Shown in pieces: positions 8,242 through 17,315 of a stretch of 64,000 nucleotides of DNA (within the stretch, counting starts at the first letter, position 1; the number at the start of each line of letters is the position of its first letter). Location: NCBI GenBank assembly GCA_035546775.1, contig DASZWD010000072.1, positions 57,021 to 121,020 on the forward strand, given 5' to 3'. The translations under genes and the position numbers were made by a program. The notes beneath the pieces are model-generated. The model saw only the letters and a list, made by a program, of their open reading frames with translations. It searched no databases and was not told the origin of the DNA. This DNA is from Acidimicrobiales bacterium. Its GTDB lineage: Bacteria; Actinomycetota; Acidimicrobiia; Acidimicrobiales; JACCXE01.

Positions 8242-10482
8242 CTAACAGATGTAGCTGTCGACGATGTCGTCGTAGAACGGAATGCTGGAGTCGGTATCGA
8301 CGTCGGTGTAGCCACCGCAGTTTCCGGGGTTGTCGATGGAGTCGATGCCGCGTACCCAGATGAGCCGGTCTGCCGCCCAGAACTCCTGCCCCGGCCGCCC
8401 GAAGGTGTACGTGTCGAAGATGCCGTTGAACGGGCGATGCGACGGCAGCCTCACCGTCGCCCGCAACGGCAGCTGGCGGGTGTCGACGAAGAAGAACGGA
8501 TCGTCCACGTTGGTGCACGTCGGCTGGCCAACCGCGAACGGGAAGGGCGCCTCGTCGTCGTCGATGCACAGCAGTTGCTCACCGTCGGGCGTGACGGGGT
8601 ACTGCCGCGGGTCATAACACTGGAAGGGACAGTCGAAGACGTGGCCGGCCGTGAGGTCGCTGCCGCCGTTGTGGAATTCGAAACGCTGGATGGAGAGATT
8701 GTCCACGTAGACGTAGGGCTCCGAGACTCCACCCGGTGGGATGGTGTCGATGTGCACCGAAGCGTCGTGGAGGGCGTTCGGGAACGACGCGAACACCGAC
8801 AACCGGTCCGTCGGCCGGTTCAACAGGTCGTAGTCGCTGTTCTGGTGCTCGAGTGTGCGATTGACGTCGGTGTTGCAGTCGGGTCCGGCTTGGAAGCAGA
8901 GGTCACCCGGCGAGGTCAGTTCGGGTGTTGTCGCCGTCAACACCTTGGCCGCTGTGCCCACGCCGATCGGGATGCGAAGCGTGAGGCTCGGCCCGAGCGT
9001 TACCGGCGCATTGTGCTCTTCATGGACCCGCATGGCGCCGCTGGTGGGTGCGGTGTCGGTGGTGAGCGACACGTTGAGCGTCGACGGCACCTTCGTCATG
9101 GCGACGTTGACGGCTCCGTAGTCCTGGCGCGGATCGGGATCTCGTACCGGCGTGTCCGGATCGAGACGCAGGGCGAGTTGAAGTTGAGACAACACGGTGC
9201 TCGCCAGGTATTGGGGCGGCGCGCCGGGGACCGAATAGTGGACGCCTTGGGTCACGAATCGGCCGTCGACCGTCTGGTCGATCACGGCTCCGAGGACACC
9301 GCGCCCGTTGACGGTTGGCAGCCCGGAGACGAGCGCGTCGATGCTCCCGATCGTGTGCGCTGTGTGCACACCGCCAACCGTCACCGGCTTGCGGTTGCCG
9401 AGTTGCATGCCGTAGGTGGCGTTGGCGGGGACAACGTCGCTCAGGCTCACGTTGAACAGCGGCGTTGTCTTGGGCGCCGGCTTGGCGCAGAGCCCACCGA
9501 ACCGGGCCTTGATCGGCGACAGGGTGCACACGGGCGTCTTGCCCAGCGACGAGGGCAGGCCACCGATGAGCTTGGACGGCACCCCGATCTGCGGCCGCGG
9601 GGTTCCGGCAGCGAGTTGATCGTCGCTCGTCGCCGGTGGCGGCTGCACGACGGTCGCATGCAACGAGAAGTTTGTCGGGGTACGAGCTGTGACCGTGAGG
9701 TCGCCGTCAGTGGCGCGGGTGGTGCGATCCGTGAACGAGAACACCGGATTGAGCCGGCCGGCGCCACCCAGGCAGCTCGTCTGCGACTCGAGGACACCGT
9801 CGAAGCCGTGGTCGGCGTTGTACACCGTCGCTTCGAAGATGCGCGGCACGGCCGCAGCGTCGCGGAACCCGAACGAGACGACGTTCGACGTGAACGGAAT
9901 GTCCAGGAAGAGTTCGACGCCCGTGTGCGGCGCGGCAGAGCCGCGAGGATCACATGTCTCATCGGCGTGGAACACGTCCCTCAGAGGCTGCGTGAGCTGG
10001 GTCAGCAGTTCGTCGGCGTTGAAGTTCGCGCCGACGCCGCTCAGGGCCAGGTTCACGAGTCCCGTGAGTGCCGTGAGGCCGGCGGTGACGGCTTCGTCGA
10101 ACGTGCACTGGTTGGCGCCACCGGGGGCGAACTTCAGGAGGCCGATTTGGAGGGGGAACACGGGAGGGATGGTCCCGGCGGCGAGCGCGGCGGGTGTGAG
10201 CACGACGCCGCCGCCGACGCCGAAGACGACGCACATGTCGTAGAGCGCTCGTCCTTGCGCGTCCCGGATCGTGAACACCGGATTCAGCAACAAATTGCCG
10301 TGCACCGGCGTGACGGTGGTTCCGTTGTCGACGTATGCCGTGAAGTCCAGTGGCAGTCCGGCGCTCGGCGGGACCGGGTCGACCGCGTAGTCGGCGGCCT
10401 GAGCCGGCGGGCTGGTGACACCGCTGAGGACGAGCCCCGCGAGCAACACGACGACCAACGCTCCTGCAATTCGCTTCCCCAT
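8242..10482 (-). CDS. Large secreted protein of unknown function
   Basis: A 746-residue exported protein with no domain I recognise. It starts MGKRIAGALVVVLLAGLVLSG and has a likely signal-peptidase site after PPAQA. The mature part is beta-rich, with many short Asn/Thr/Gly strands and many cysteines spread along the chain, consistent with an extracellular disulfide-bonded protein. I chose the ATG at 10480-10482 because AAGGGGG lies five bases upstream; an in-frame GTG at 10500 would add six residues. Its stop directly abuts the 3' end of tRNA-Val(CAC) on the other strand, leaving no room for a private terminator. Confidence 0.62.
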   Translation of the reverse strand: MGKRIAGALVVVLLAGLVLSGVTSPPAQAADYAVDPVPPSAGLPLDFTAYVDNGTTVTPVHGNLLLNPVFTIRDAQGRALYDMCVVFGVGGGVVLTPAALAAGTIPPVFPLQIGLLKFAPGGANQCTFDEAVTAGLTALTGLVNLALSGVGANFNADELLTQLTQPLRDVFHADETCDPRGSAAPHTGVELFLDIPFTSNVVSFGFRDAAAVPRIFEATVYNADHGFDGVLESQTSCLGGAGRLNPVFSFTDRTTRATDGDLTVTARTPTNFSLHATVVQPPPATSDDQLAAGTPRPQIGVPSKLIGGLPSSLGKTPVCTLSPIKARFGGLCAKPAPKTTPLFNVSLSDVVPANATYGMQLGNRKPVTVGGVHTAHTIGSIDALVSGLPTVNGRGVLGAVIDQTVDGRFVTQGVHYSVPGAPPQYLASTVLSQLQLALRLDPDTPVRDPDPRQDYGAVNVAMTKVPSTLNVSLTTDTAPTSGAMRVHEEHNAPVTLGPSLTLRIPIGVGTAAKVLTATTPELTSPGDLCFQAGPDCNTDVNRTLEHQNSDYDLLNRPTDRLSVFASFPNALHDASVHIDTIPPGGVSEPYVYVDNLSIQRFEFHNGGSDLTAGHVFDCPFQCYDPRQYPVTPDGEQLLCIDDDEAPFPFAVGQPTCTNVDDPFFFVDTRQLPLRATVRLPSHRPFNGIFDTYTFGRPGQEFWAADRLIWVRGIDSIDNPGNCGGYTDVDTDSSIPFYDDIVDSYIC

Positions 10483-10546
10483 CACGGCCCCCTTGTTCAC
10501 TGGGAAGGACCGTATGGATGTCGCCTTGCCGCGACCTTGCCGCGGG

Positions 10547-10996
10547 CTACTTCACGGCTGCGGCGAAGTCGAAGGCTTGCTCGTGGAAGTCGTCGAAACC
10601 TTGCGCGGCGTTGGCCTCGGCGACGTCGTCGGCCGACATCGGATCGGCGCACAGCTCGACGATCGGCTCGGCGTCGGCCACCAGCGCCGCACCGACGCCC
10701 TTGGCGTGGTCGGCGTGCTGCACGGCTGACTCGAACCGCGGCTGGTCCCGGAAGACGGCCTTGCAGGCGGCGTCCAACCGCTCGGGGTCGCGTTGGTCGG
10801 GCAGGAACTCGATCTGGTAGTTGACGGCGTCGAGGTCGTCGCCGAAGTTGAACACGGCGTCGGCGGGGTCGCCGACCTTTGCCGCTGTTTTCACGGCCGG
10901 CCGGGCGGGTGAAGACGACGCCAGCGCCGTGCTAGTTCCGATGCCACCGAACGTGGTCGTGAGGACGACGGCGACGGCGACGGCTTGACGTCCCAT
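10547..10996 (-). CDS. Small secreted protein of unknown function
   Basis: About 149 residues with an N-terminal signal sequence (MGRQAVAVAVVLTTTFG, cleavage probably near TALA-S). The mature domain is helical and acidic, with two cysteines at ACKAVF and ELCADP that could pair. The C-terminal FDDFHEQAFDFAAAVK looks amphipathic. A longer reading from 11041 would put 15 polar residues before the signal sequence and is less likely. It is on the same strand as the large secreted protein, 64 bases upstream of it, so both may be one transcript. No family recognised. Confidence 0.55.
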   Translation of the reverse strand: MGRQAVAVAVVLTTTFGGIGTSTALASSSPARPAVKTAAKVGDPADAVFNFGDDLDAVNYQIEFLPDQRDPERLDAACKAVFRDQPRFESAVQHADHAKGVGAALVADAEPIVELCADPMSADDVAEANAAQGFDDFHEQAFDFAAAVK

Positions 10997-11098
10997 GAGG
11001 CCACTCACTGTCTCCCAGCTGATGTTGCTCACGTCCGCCAACTACCCACAGTGGCGCGCGGCCACTCATATCAGCGGCTGTTCCGTCGATGGGTCGAC

Positions 11099-11710
11099 AT
11101 GATCCTTATCTGGGGCTTGCGCGTGCGCGCCAAGCAACTGGCGACGGGCACGTTCTGTTGCCCGTCGTGCGGCGTCGACCGCCGCTACAGCCACAAGCAG
11201 GCGCGGCGATGGTTCACCGCCTTCTTCATCCCGCTGATCCCGCTCAAGGTCGTCGGCGAGTACGTGCAGTGCACAACCTGCAACTCGACCTACAAGCCTT
11301 CAGTCCTGACCTTGCCGACGACCGAGTCGCTACGGACGAACCTCCTGCTCGCCATGCGCGAGGCGATCGTGACGGTGCTCGGCCGCACACCGACGCCGTC
11401 GGAGATGCACGAGGCGCTGCTGGTGCTGTCGGCGTTCGCCGACGCCGAATGGCACGAGGACGACCTCATCGACGACATCGCCCACCTCGACGTCTCAGGC
11501 CTGCAAGGTCACCTCGCCACCTTGAGCGACGGGCTCAACGAGCACGGCAAGGAGCGCATCGTCGCCGGCTGCGCCCGCGTCGCCTCGACGGGCGGCACCA
11601 TCGACGCCGGCCACCGCGAGATCGTCTTACGGATCGCGTCCGACATCGGCATGACGCCGGCCCACGCCCGCGGTGTCATCGACGAGGTCATCGAACAGCA
11701 GCACGCTTGA
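11099..11710 (+). CDS. Zinc-ribbon protein with TerB-like helical domain
   Basis: About 203 residues. The N-terminal part has CCPSCGVDRRYSHK and VQCTTCNSTYK, two C-x2-C pairs that form a zinc ribbon around a short hydrophobic segment (FTAFFIPLIPLK), as in the zinc-ribbon-15 type of small membrane-associated proteins. The C-terminal half (LLVLSAFADAEWHEDDL and LRIASDIGMTPAHAR) matches the TerB/DjlA-like helical fold that coordinates metal through acidic residues. Function unknown; TerB-like domains occur in stress responses. The chosen ATG starts the recognisable part. Confidence 0.6.
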   Translation: MILIWGLRVRAKQLATGTFCCPSCGVDRRYSHKQARRWFTAFFIPLIPLKVVGEYVQCTTCNSTYKPSVLTLPTTESLRTNLLLAMREAIVTVLGRTPTPSEMHEALLVLSAFADAEWHEDDLIDDIAHLDVSGLQGHLATLSDGLNEHGKERIVAGCARVASTGGTIDAGHREIVLRIASDIGMTPAHARGVIDEVIEQQHA

Positions 11711-11723
11711 AGCGCTGGACGAC

Positions 11724-12269
11724 TCAGGGCTGCGGGTCGCGGCCTTCGAGGACGTCGCCGAGCTCGGCGGTCTTGTCCGCCAGCATGCGCTCCATGCGAT
11801 CAGTGTGGGACCGGTGCTCGATCTCGCGGCACCGGCGCTGCCCGGCGTTGGCGACGGCCACGAGCACGTCCGTGTCCCGGAACGGCTTGACGACGTAGCC
11901 GTACGCGCCGCTGTCGAGTGCGAGCTGCGCGATCGCCGGCTCGTCGACGCCCGTCACCATGACCACGGCGAGATCGCGGTGCTTGGCGACCAGATCTGCC
12001 GCGAGTTCAAGGCCCGACTGGCCCGGCATCATCACGTCGACGAGCGCCAGCGCGAACTCGCGCTGCTCGAGCAGCGCCCGCGCCTGGGCGGCGTCGGTGG
12101 CGATCTCGCAGCGGTAGCCCTCGGGCGACAGGATGCTCTCGAGCACGGTGGCGACCACCGGATCGTCGTCGACGATGAGCGTGGCCGCCGTGTCGCCGAA
12201 CAGCGGCGGCATCAAGCCAGGACGGAACCGCATTTCGCCATGGCGTCCGGCTCCCTCGGTGTCGCTCAT
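11724..12269 (-). CDS. Single-domain response regulator
   Basis: A 181-residue receiver-domain protein without a DNA-binding domain. Visible: the acidic pair in LIVDDDP, phospho-acceptor Asp in ALVDVMMPG, switch Thr in VMVTG, and Lys in VVKPF, so phosphorylation should be possible. A C-terminal coiled segment (REIEHRSHTDRMERMLADKT) may dimerise or bind a partner. The N-terminal 28 residues are extra to the domain. It could serve an orphan kinase such as the one at 42195-43868. It is convergent with the zinc-ribbon gene, 13 bases apart. Confidence 0.85.
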   Translation of the reverse strand: MSDTEGAGRHGEMRFRPGLMPPLFGDTAATLIVDDDPVVATVLESILSPEGYRCEIATDAAQARALLEQREFALALVDVMMPGQSGLELAADLVAKHRDLAVVMVTGVDEPAIAQLALDSGAYGYVVKPFRDTDVLVAVANAGQRRCREIEHRSHTDRMERMLADKTAELGDVLEGRDPQP

Positions 12270-12309
12270 GCGTTGCCTCCCCTCGCCCCGTGGCGATGGT
12301 ATGCCCGAT

Positions 12310-12972
12310 TCAGTCCTCTTGCGCGCACGGGAATTCGTCCATGCGCAGCGGCAACAAGGTTGCGGCGTAGCCCACCAGCAAGGGGACGAGCGCGACCCAC
12401 GGCACCACGAAGGCCATCACCGTGGCGAGACCGAAGCCCACGAGCGCGGCCAGCATCAGGCGCGCCAGCCATTCGTAGTGGTCCTGGTGGTACTCGTCGA
12501 TCATGAGGCCGACCTTCCACGCGTGCTGGGTCGCCGCCGCCAGCGTCACGGTCGACGCGAAGCCGAGTCCGGCCACGAGCGCCACGGCCACCTTGAGGTT
12601 GGCGTTGTCGCCGAACGAGTCGGCGAGGACGGCCGTCGAGAACGGGATCAGCGACACGAACGCCAACCCGATGCCGAGGCTCAGGATCATCCACTGGTTG
12701 ATGCCGCGCAGCCGCGCCGACAGGCGGTGCGACACCGACCATCCGCCGAAGGTCTGCAGGAAGCCGATGGCGTAGGCGCCGAATTCGGGCAACTGCCGGC
12801 GCAGGACGTGGGCCAGTTGCCCGTGCGCGATGGCGCTTTTGTCGACGTGCAACTCGAGCACGAGCAGCGTTGTCGCGATGGCAAAAACACCGTCGACGAG
12901 CGCGAAGAACCGCGTCTTGGAGTGACGCTTGTGCCGAGAAGCCCGGAATGAGAACAACCGCGTATCCGCCAC
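12310..12972 (-). CDS. TMEM175-family potassium channel-like protein
   Basis: A 220-residue membrane protein with about six hydrophobic segments. The first contains RFFALVDGVFAIATTLLVLE, the signature of the TMEM175/DUF1211 family, whose consensus is R-x-x-x-F-S-D-G-V-F-A-I; here the F-S positions are L-V. Bacterial members form tetrameric K+ channels. Length agrees with the family's usual 200-230 residues. The gene precedes the response regulator on the same strand by about 40 bases. It may set membrane potential; regulation is not visible. Confidence 0.8.
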   Translation of the reverse strand: MADTRLFSFRASRHKRHSKTRFFALVDGVFAIATTLLVLELHVDKSAIAHGQLAHVLRRQLPEFGAYAIGFLQTFGGWSVSHRLSARLRGINQWMILSLGIGLAFVSLIPFSTAVLADSFGDNANLKVAVALVAGLGFASTVTLAAATQHAWKVGLMIDEYHQDHYEWLARLMLAALVGFGLATVMAFVVPWVALVPLLVGYAATLLPLRMDEFPCAQED

Positions 12973-13002
12973 GAGCGCATTCTGCTGCCATCATCGGGGG
13001 TC

Positions 13003-14034
13003 ATGCGGATCGCAGTCATCTCTCCCCCGTGGGCGCCCGTGCCCCCCAAGCTGTACGGGGGCATCGAATTGGTCGTCGACCGCCTGTGCGTGGGCTTCCA
13101 AGCGGCCGGTCACGAGGTGCTGCTCTACGCCACCGGCGACTCCACCTGTCCCGTCCCGACGCAGTGGGCGCTCGAGCAATCCGAGGGCCAGCGCATCGGC
13201 ATGGCGGTACCCGAGCAGCGCCACGTCATCCACGCCTACGAGGCGATCGCCGAATGGGGCGCCGACGTCGTCCACGACCACAGCATCATCGGGCCGTTCC
13301 ACGCGGCGGACCGCTACCCCGACCTGCCCGTCGCCACGACGATTCACGGCCCGTTCAACGAAGAGCTCACCGACCTCTACGAGCACCTGAACAAGGACGG
13401 CACGCCGATCATCGCGATCTCGCACGCGCAGGCCACCTCCGCGCCGACCGTCCAGGTCGAGCGCGTCATCCACCACGGCATCGACGCCGCTGACTTCCCC
13501 GTCGGAGCGGGCGATGGCGGCTATTTCCTCTTCCTCGGCCGCATGGCGGCTGACAAGGGGCCGCACCGCGCCATCGAGGCCGCCGAGCGAGCCGGGGTGC
13601 CGCTGCTCATGGCAGCCAAGATGCGCGAGGCATGGGAGATCCAGTTCTTCGAAGAGCACGTCAAGCCGCACCTGAGCGACACCATCCGCTACTTGGGTGA
13701 GGTCCCGCACGAGCAGAAGCTCGAGTTGCTCGCCGGCGCCACTGGTCTGCTGAATCCGATCCGCTGGAACGAGCCGTTCGGTCTCGTGATGATCGAAGCG
13801 CTCGCCTGCGGTACGCCGGTGCTGGCGTTTCCCGAAGGCGCGGCGCCCGAGATCGTCGAGGACGGCGTGACGGGCTTCCTGTGTAGCGACGAAGCCGACA
13901 TGGCCCACAAGATCGAGCGGGCGGCCGACCTCGATCGTGGCGCGTGCCGCCGCGCCGTCGAGGAGTACTTCTCCACGACGCGCATGGTGAACGAGCACGT
14001 CGACTTGTTCACCACCATGCTCGAACGCGCATGA
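13003..14034 (+). CDS. GT4-family glycosyltransferase
   Basis: A 343-residue GT-B-fold retaining glycosyltransferase. It has an N-terminal MRIAVISPPWAPVPPKLYGG loop with the donor/acceptor glycine pair, the linker GRMAADKGPHRAIEA, and the C-terminal E-x7-E motif in EPFGLVMIEALACGTPV. These define GT4. The acceptor is unknown; targets in this group include trehalose, lipids and small sugars. The start ATG gives the expected MRIA beginning. The stop overlaps the next gene as ATGA, so the glycosyltransferase and VOC protein are translationally coupled. Confidence 0.85.
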   Translation: MRIAVISPPWAPVPPKLYGGIELVVDRLCVGFQAAGHEVLLYATGDSTCPVPTQWALEQSEGQRIGMAVPEQRHVIHAYEAIAEWGADVVHDHSIIGPFHAADRYPDLPVATTIHGPFNEELTDLYEHLNKDGTPIIAISHAQATSAPTVQVERVIHHGIDAADFPVGAGDGGYFLFLGRMAADKGPHRAIEAAERAGVPLLMAAKMREAWEIQFFEEHVKPHLSDTIRYLGEVPHEQKLELLAGATGLLNPIRWNEPFGLVMIEALACGTPVLAFPEGAAPEIVEDGVTGFLCSDEADMAHKIERAADLDRGACRRAVEEYFSTTRMVNEHVDLFTTMLERA

Positions 14035-14816
14035 GCGACGGGCTGCCCGCCAAGCTCGACCACGTCGCGTTCGCCGCCGAGTCCTGGGACGAACTATGGC
14101 CGCGCTACCGCGGCGACCTCGGCGGCGTGTGGGTCTCCGGCGGCCCCACCGTCGGTTTCGCGTCGGCGCAGTTGCGCTACGCCAACGGGATGAAGATGGA
14201 AGCGCTGATGCCCGTCGACTGGGAGCGCAACGACTTCCTGCGCCGCTTCCTCGATCACCGCGGTCCCGGCGCCCACCACATGACGTTCAAGGTTCCCGAC
14301 CTCAAGGGCGCGCTGGTCACGATCGAGGCCGCGGGCTATCACCCCGTCGGCGTCGACGTCTCGGATCCCGGGTGGATGGAAGCGTTCCTCCACCCGAAGG
14401 ACGCACCCGGCGTGGTGATCCAGATCGCGCAGTCGGCCGGCGAGTGGGAATCGCCTGCGCCGGCGCACCTGCCGACGCCGCGCACCGAGCCCGCGACCCT
14501 CGACTACGTGGGCCACGTGGTCGGCGACGCCGACGACGCCGTGCGCCTCTATCGCGACTTGCTGTCAGGTGAGGAGACCGCCCGCGGTCACGACGACCTG
14601 CTCGACGCCGACTGGGTGGAGTACGCGTGGTCGACGGGTGGTGTCGTGCGGGTGTTCGTCACCGGCGCGTTCGCCCAGGGCGTGCACCACGTCGCCTTCA
14701 CGACGGTCGACGCCGCCGCCGTGCGCGACGCGAAGCCGACCGGCGAGGGCCGCTACGAGATCGCGCCGGAGGCCAACCTCGGCGTGCGGCTACTTCTTCG
14801 CGACGCCGCCGCGTAG
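14031..14816 (+). CDS. Glyoxalase/VOC-superfamily protein
   Basis: A 261-residue protein with two VOC half-domains. The first (KLDHVAFAAESWDELWPRY to about 150) contains the H-x-V-x-F start and GAHHMTFKVPDL; the second starts at ATLDYVGHVVGDADDAVRLY. Metal ligands are plausible at the HV/HH positions, but substrate cannot be predicted: members include glyoxalases, dioxygenases and epimerases. It is coupled to the glycosyltransferase by an ATGA overlap. Its 3' end overlaps the convergent mscS gene by 27 bases. Confidence 0.75.
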   Translation: MSDGLPAKLDHVAFAAESWDELWPRYRGDLGGVWVSGGPTVGFASAQLRYANGMKMEALMPVDWERNDFLRRFLDHRGPGAHHMTFKVPDLKGALVTIEAAGYHPVGVDVSDPGWMEAFLHPKDAPGVVIQIAQSAGEWESPAPAHLPTPRTEPATLDYVGHVVGDADDAVRLYRDLLSGEETARGHDDLLDADWVEYAWSTGGVVRVFVTGAFAQGVHHVAFTTVDAAAVRDAKPTGEGRYEIAPEANLGVRLLLRDAAA

Positions 14817-15653
14817 GCGGTCGAGGATTCGCAGCCGCAGCTCGCGGGCAACCGCGAATTGATCGCCGGCACTGGTGGTGGCGGTCACGCGCAAGACGGG
14901 ACCCTCGGCCGGCAGGATCGTCTGGACGCCGAGCATCTGGGGCGCCTGCGTGATGCGGTCCGGCCACTCCTCGCCGAGTTTCGTCGCGACGTCGTTGACC
15001 GCAGCGAGGCTGGCCAGGACATCCGCGTCCTTGCCGATCGGGACGTCGACCACGGCGCGCGAGAAGTCCATCGACGCGTTGCCGACCCGTGCGATGCCGC
15101 CGTTGGGCATGAAGAACACCGTCCCGTCCGCGGCGCGCACGCGCGTCGTGCGCAGGTTCAGTTCCTCCACGACACCCACGACGTCGCCGCCGAGGTCGAT
15201 CGTGTCGCCCACGCCGTACTGATCCTCGAGAAGGATGAACAGCCCCGAGAGGAAGTCGCGCACCAGGGCCTGCGCACCGAAGCCGATCGCCACGCCCGCG
15301 ATGCCGGCGCCGGCGATGAGCGGAGCGAGGTTGAGACCGAGTTGGCCGAGCGCCATCAGGAAACCGAGCGCAAGGATGGCGCTGCGGGCCAGGCTGCCCA
15401 CGACGTCGCCCACGGTGTCGGCGCGTTGCTCGGCGCGCGCCGAGCTCGCCCGCAGCGGCGAGCGGCGCTGGGCGGTGCCGATGACGCGCCGCAACGCGCG
15501 GGCGGTGAGGCGCGCCACGATGATCGCCAGCACGATGATGAGCGCGATCTTGAGCGGGCGCACCAACAGGAACTCGCCCGTCGACGCCTGGAACGTCGAC
15601 AGGCCGAGCTTGCGCAGCAGTTCGTAGATGTAGCCGTGCGAGGCGTTCGTCAC
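14790..15653 (-). CDS. Small-conductance mechanosensitive channel (MscS family)
   Basis: A 287-residue inner-membrane channel that opens under tension to release solutes. N-terminal helices include KIALIIVLAIIVARLTARAL and LGFLMALGQLGLNLAPL. The pore helix is GAGIAGVAIGFGAQALVRDF with the family's Gly/Ala spacing, followed by the beta domain with VEELNLRTTRVRAADGTVFFMPNG. Length is close to E. coli MscS (286). The start overlaps the stop of the GNAT gene as ATGA, so the two are coupled. Confidence 0.9.
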   Translation of the reverse strand: MTNASHGYIYELLRKLGLSTFQASTGEFLLVRPLKIALIIVLAIIVARLTARALRRVIGTAQRRSPLRASSARAEQRADTVGDVVGSLARSAILALGFLMALGQLGLNLAPLIAGAGIAGVAIGFGAQALVRDFLSGLFILLEDQYGVGDTIDLGGDVVGVVEELNLRTTRVRAADGTVFFMPNGGIARVGNASMDFSRAVVDVPIGKDADVLASLAAVNDVATKLGEEWPDRITQAPQMLGVQTILPAEGPVLRVTATTSAGDQFAVARELRLRILDRLRGGVAKK

Positions 15654-16306
15654 GCAATAAGCATGTCGCGACAGCCGTCGAGACCAACGATCTCGATGTC
15701 ACTACGCCGCTGCGGCTCCCACTGCTCACGGGTGAGCAGGAGGTGGACGAGGCGGTCGGGTGTGTCGCGTCGCAGGCGGATTTCCGAGCCGTTCTCCGTG
15801 TAGCCGAGCGCCCGGGACACGCCGAGCGACGACGGATTGTCGTGCCACGCGCCGCTGATCGCGCGCGCAGCGTCGAGACCGGCGAAGAGGAAGTGCAGGA
15901 TCGCGGCGCGCATCTCCTTACCGATCCCCTGGCCCTGGAAGTCGCGGCCGAGCCACGAGCCGGTCTCGGCCTGGCGGAGCTTGCCGAAGTTCGAGGCGGT
16001 GGCGCCTTGTGAACCGACGACGTCCCCGTCGACCAGGACCACGAAGTTCAGGTTCCAGCTGTCCGGCGTGTGCTCAACCCGGTTGCGCCACCAGTGCTTG
16101 AGCGAGTTGCGCTCGAATTCAGGCGACTTGGCGTCGGTCCACGGGAAGCCGAACGGCATCGTGGCCGGGTCGTGAATGCCCTTGCCGGCGAGCTCGACCG
16201 TGCGCAACACCAGGTCGTCGTCTGGGTACCGCAGCTCGACGCGCGGCGTTCGGATCGAAAGGTCGAATAGCGGCCAATACGTGGAAGCGGACGACTGCGC
16301 CATCAC
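15650..16306 (-). CDS. GNAT-family N-acetyltransferase
   Basis: A 218-residue acetyltransferase, probably of the RimJ/RimL-like branch that modifies protein N-termini or small amines. The acetyl-CoA loop is GRDFQGQGIGKEMR, matching the R/Q-x-x-G-x-G/A consensus. RTPRVELRYPDDDLVLR is the usual N-terminal strand and SSLGVSRALGYTENG the N-x-x-S-x-x-x-x-x-x-L-G-Y helix of this group. Substrate unknown. Upstream of mscS with ATGA overlap. The first methionine (16306) or the second (16303) can start translation. Confidence 0.8.
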   Translation of the reverse strand: MMAQSSASTYWPLFDLSIRTPRVELRYPDDDLVLRTVELAGKGIHDPATMPFGFPWTDAKSPEFERNSLKHWWRNRVEHTPDSWNLNFVVLVDGDVVGSQGATASNFGKLRQAETGSWLGRDFQGQGIGKEMRAAILHFLFAGLDAARAISGAWHDNPSSLGVSRALGYTENGSEIRLRRDTPDRLVHLLLTREQWEPQRRSDIEIVGLDGCRDMLIA

Positions 16307-16356
16307 CCATTCTCACGCGTCATCGGATTTGCGGGCATCTGATTTACGATGGAGCG

Positions 16357-16887
16357 GTGCGCCGAAGTCTTTGGGTCTGGTTGGGCGCGCTCGCGATCTG
16401 TTCGGGGATCACCGCTACCGGTGTGCGGGCGCAGGTGCTCGACCCCACCACGACGGCGCCACCACCCGCACCGACGACCACGACGCCGCCGTCGACGACC
16501 GCGCCCCCTGAGGTGACCACCACGACCACGGCCCGCAGCAGCACGACCACCACGGGCCGCGGCGCCACGACCGCCACCACGACGAAGAAGAGCACGGCGC
16601 CGGTTCCGCCGCCGGCGTCGGGCCCGTCCCAGACCCTCGTGCCCGACCTGATCGGTTCGCCCGTCGAGATCACGACGACCACCGGCGTACCGCCATCGAC
16701 AACGGCACCGACCACGGTGCTCGGCACAACCCACACCGAGACGGCCACCCCGATCGCGGCTCACCACGACTCGCCGTCGGGCGCCACGTTGATCCTTGCG
16801 ACCGTGGCGTGGCTGGCGTCCCTCGGCGGGCTCTTGCTCTACGCCGAGGAGCGCCGCGCCCAACGATGGAAGCATCTGGCCCGATGA
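16357..16887 (+). CDS. Thr/Pro-rich exported, membrane-anchored protein
   Basis: A 176-residue protein. It has a signal sequence (LWVWLGALAICSGITATGVRAQ), then about 110 residues dominated by Thr, Pro and Ser in short repeats (runs of T and P-P-S-T-T-A-P-P), a C-terminal hydrophobic helix (ATLILATVAWLASLGGLLLY) and a basic tail (EERRAQRWKHLAR). This layout of a flexible, probably O-glycosylated stalk anchored at the cell surface is common in actinobacteria; no LPxTG is present. GTG start after GGAG. The stop overlaps the next gene (ATGA). Confidence 0.68.
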   Translation: MRRSLWVWLGALAICSGITATGVRAQVLDPTTTAPPPAPTTTTPPSTTAPPEVTTTTTARSSTTTTGRGATTATTTKKSTAPVPPPASGPSQTLVPDLIGSPVEITTTTGVPPSTTAPTTVLGTTHTETATPIAAHHDSPSGATLILATVAWLASLGGLLLYAEERRAQRWKHLAR

Positions 16888-17288
16888 GCGACGTCGAACC
16901 CGAAGCGGTGACGGAACCCGCGGCGCCACCCGACCCGGTCGAGCCGGCGACGGAATTGCGCGTCGGCCCACCGGCGCGCACCGCCGCCGACGGCTACGCG
17001 TTCGCCGCCGTGGTCTGTGCTGCCGCCGGCCTGCTCCTCCCGATCGGGCTCAGCCTCATCGGGGGCCGCCGGGCGTTCCCATCCTTCGCCCTTGTGCTGT
17101 TCAGCGCGCCGGCCGCGCTCCTGCTCGCCCGAGCCACCGAAGAACCGATCACCGACGAACCGGTATCGGACGGCGTCGCCCGCGTCGCCGGAGTCGCACA
17201 GGTGCTCGCCTACGCCAGCCTCGCCCTCGTCGTCACCTTCTGCGTCGCGCTGCTGCTCGGCATCCTCGGCCGCGTCGTCACCAACTAG
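16884..17288 (+). CDS. Small multi-pass membrane protein
   Basis: A 134-residue protein with an acidic Pro/Ala-rich N-terminus (about 40 residues), then hydrophobic segments: GYAFAAVVCAAAGLLLPIG, AFPSFALVLFSAPAALLLA, and a long final stretch VAQVLAYASLALVVTFCVALL. No domain recognised. The start is the ATG that overlaps the preceding gene's stop, so it is translated together with the Thr/Pro-rich protein and may help place or anchor it. That link is inference from the overlap only. Confidence 0.62.
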   Translation: MSDVEPEAVTEPAAPPDPVEPATELRVGPPARTAADGYAFAAVVCAAAGLLLPIGLSLIGGRRAFPSFALVLFSAPAALLLARATEEPITDEPVSDGVARVAGVAQVLAYASLALVVTFCVALLLGILGRVVTN

Positions 17289-17315
17289 TCGACGAGTCGT
17301 CGGCCGCACGGGCCG

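Noticed and set aside
16400..16740. CRISPR-like or minisatellite repeat in the Thr/Pro-rich gene
   Set aside because: The repetition comes from ACC/ACG threonine and CCG proline codons in a stalk protein; there are no regular repeats and spacers.
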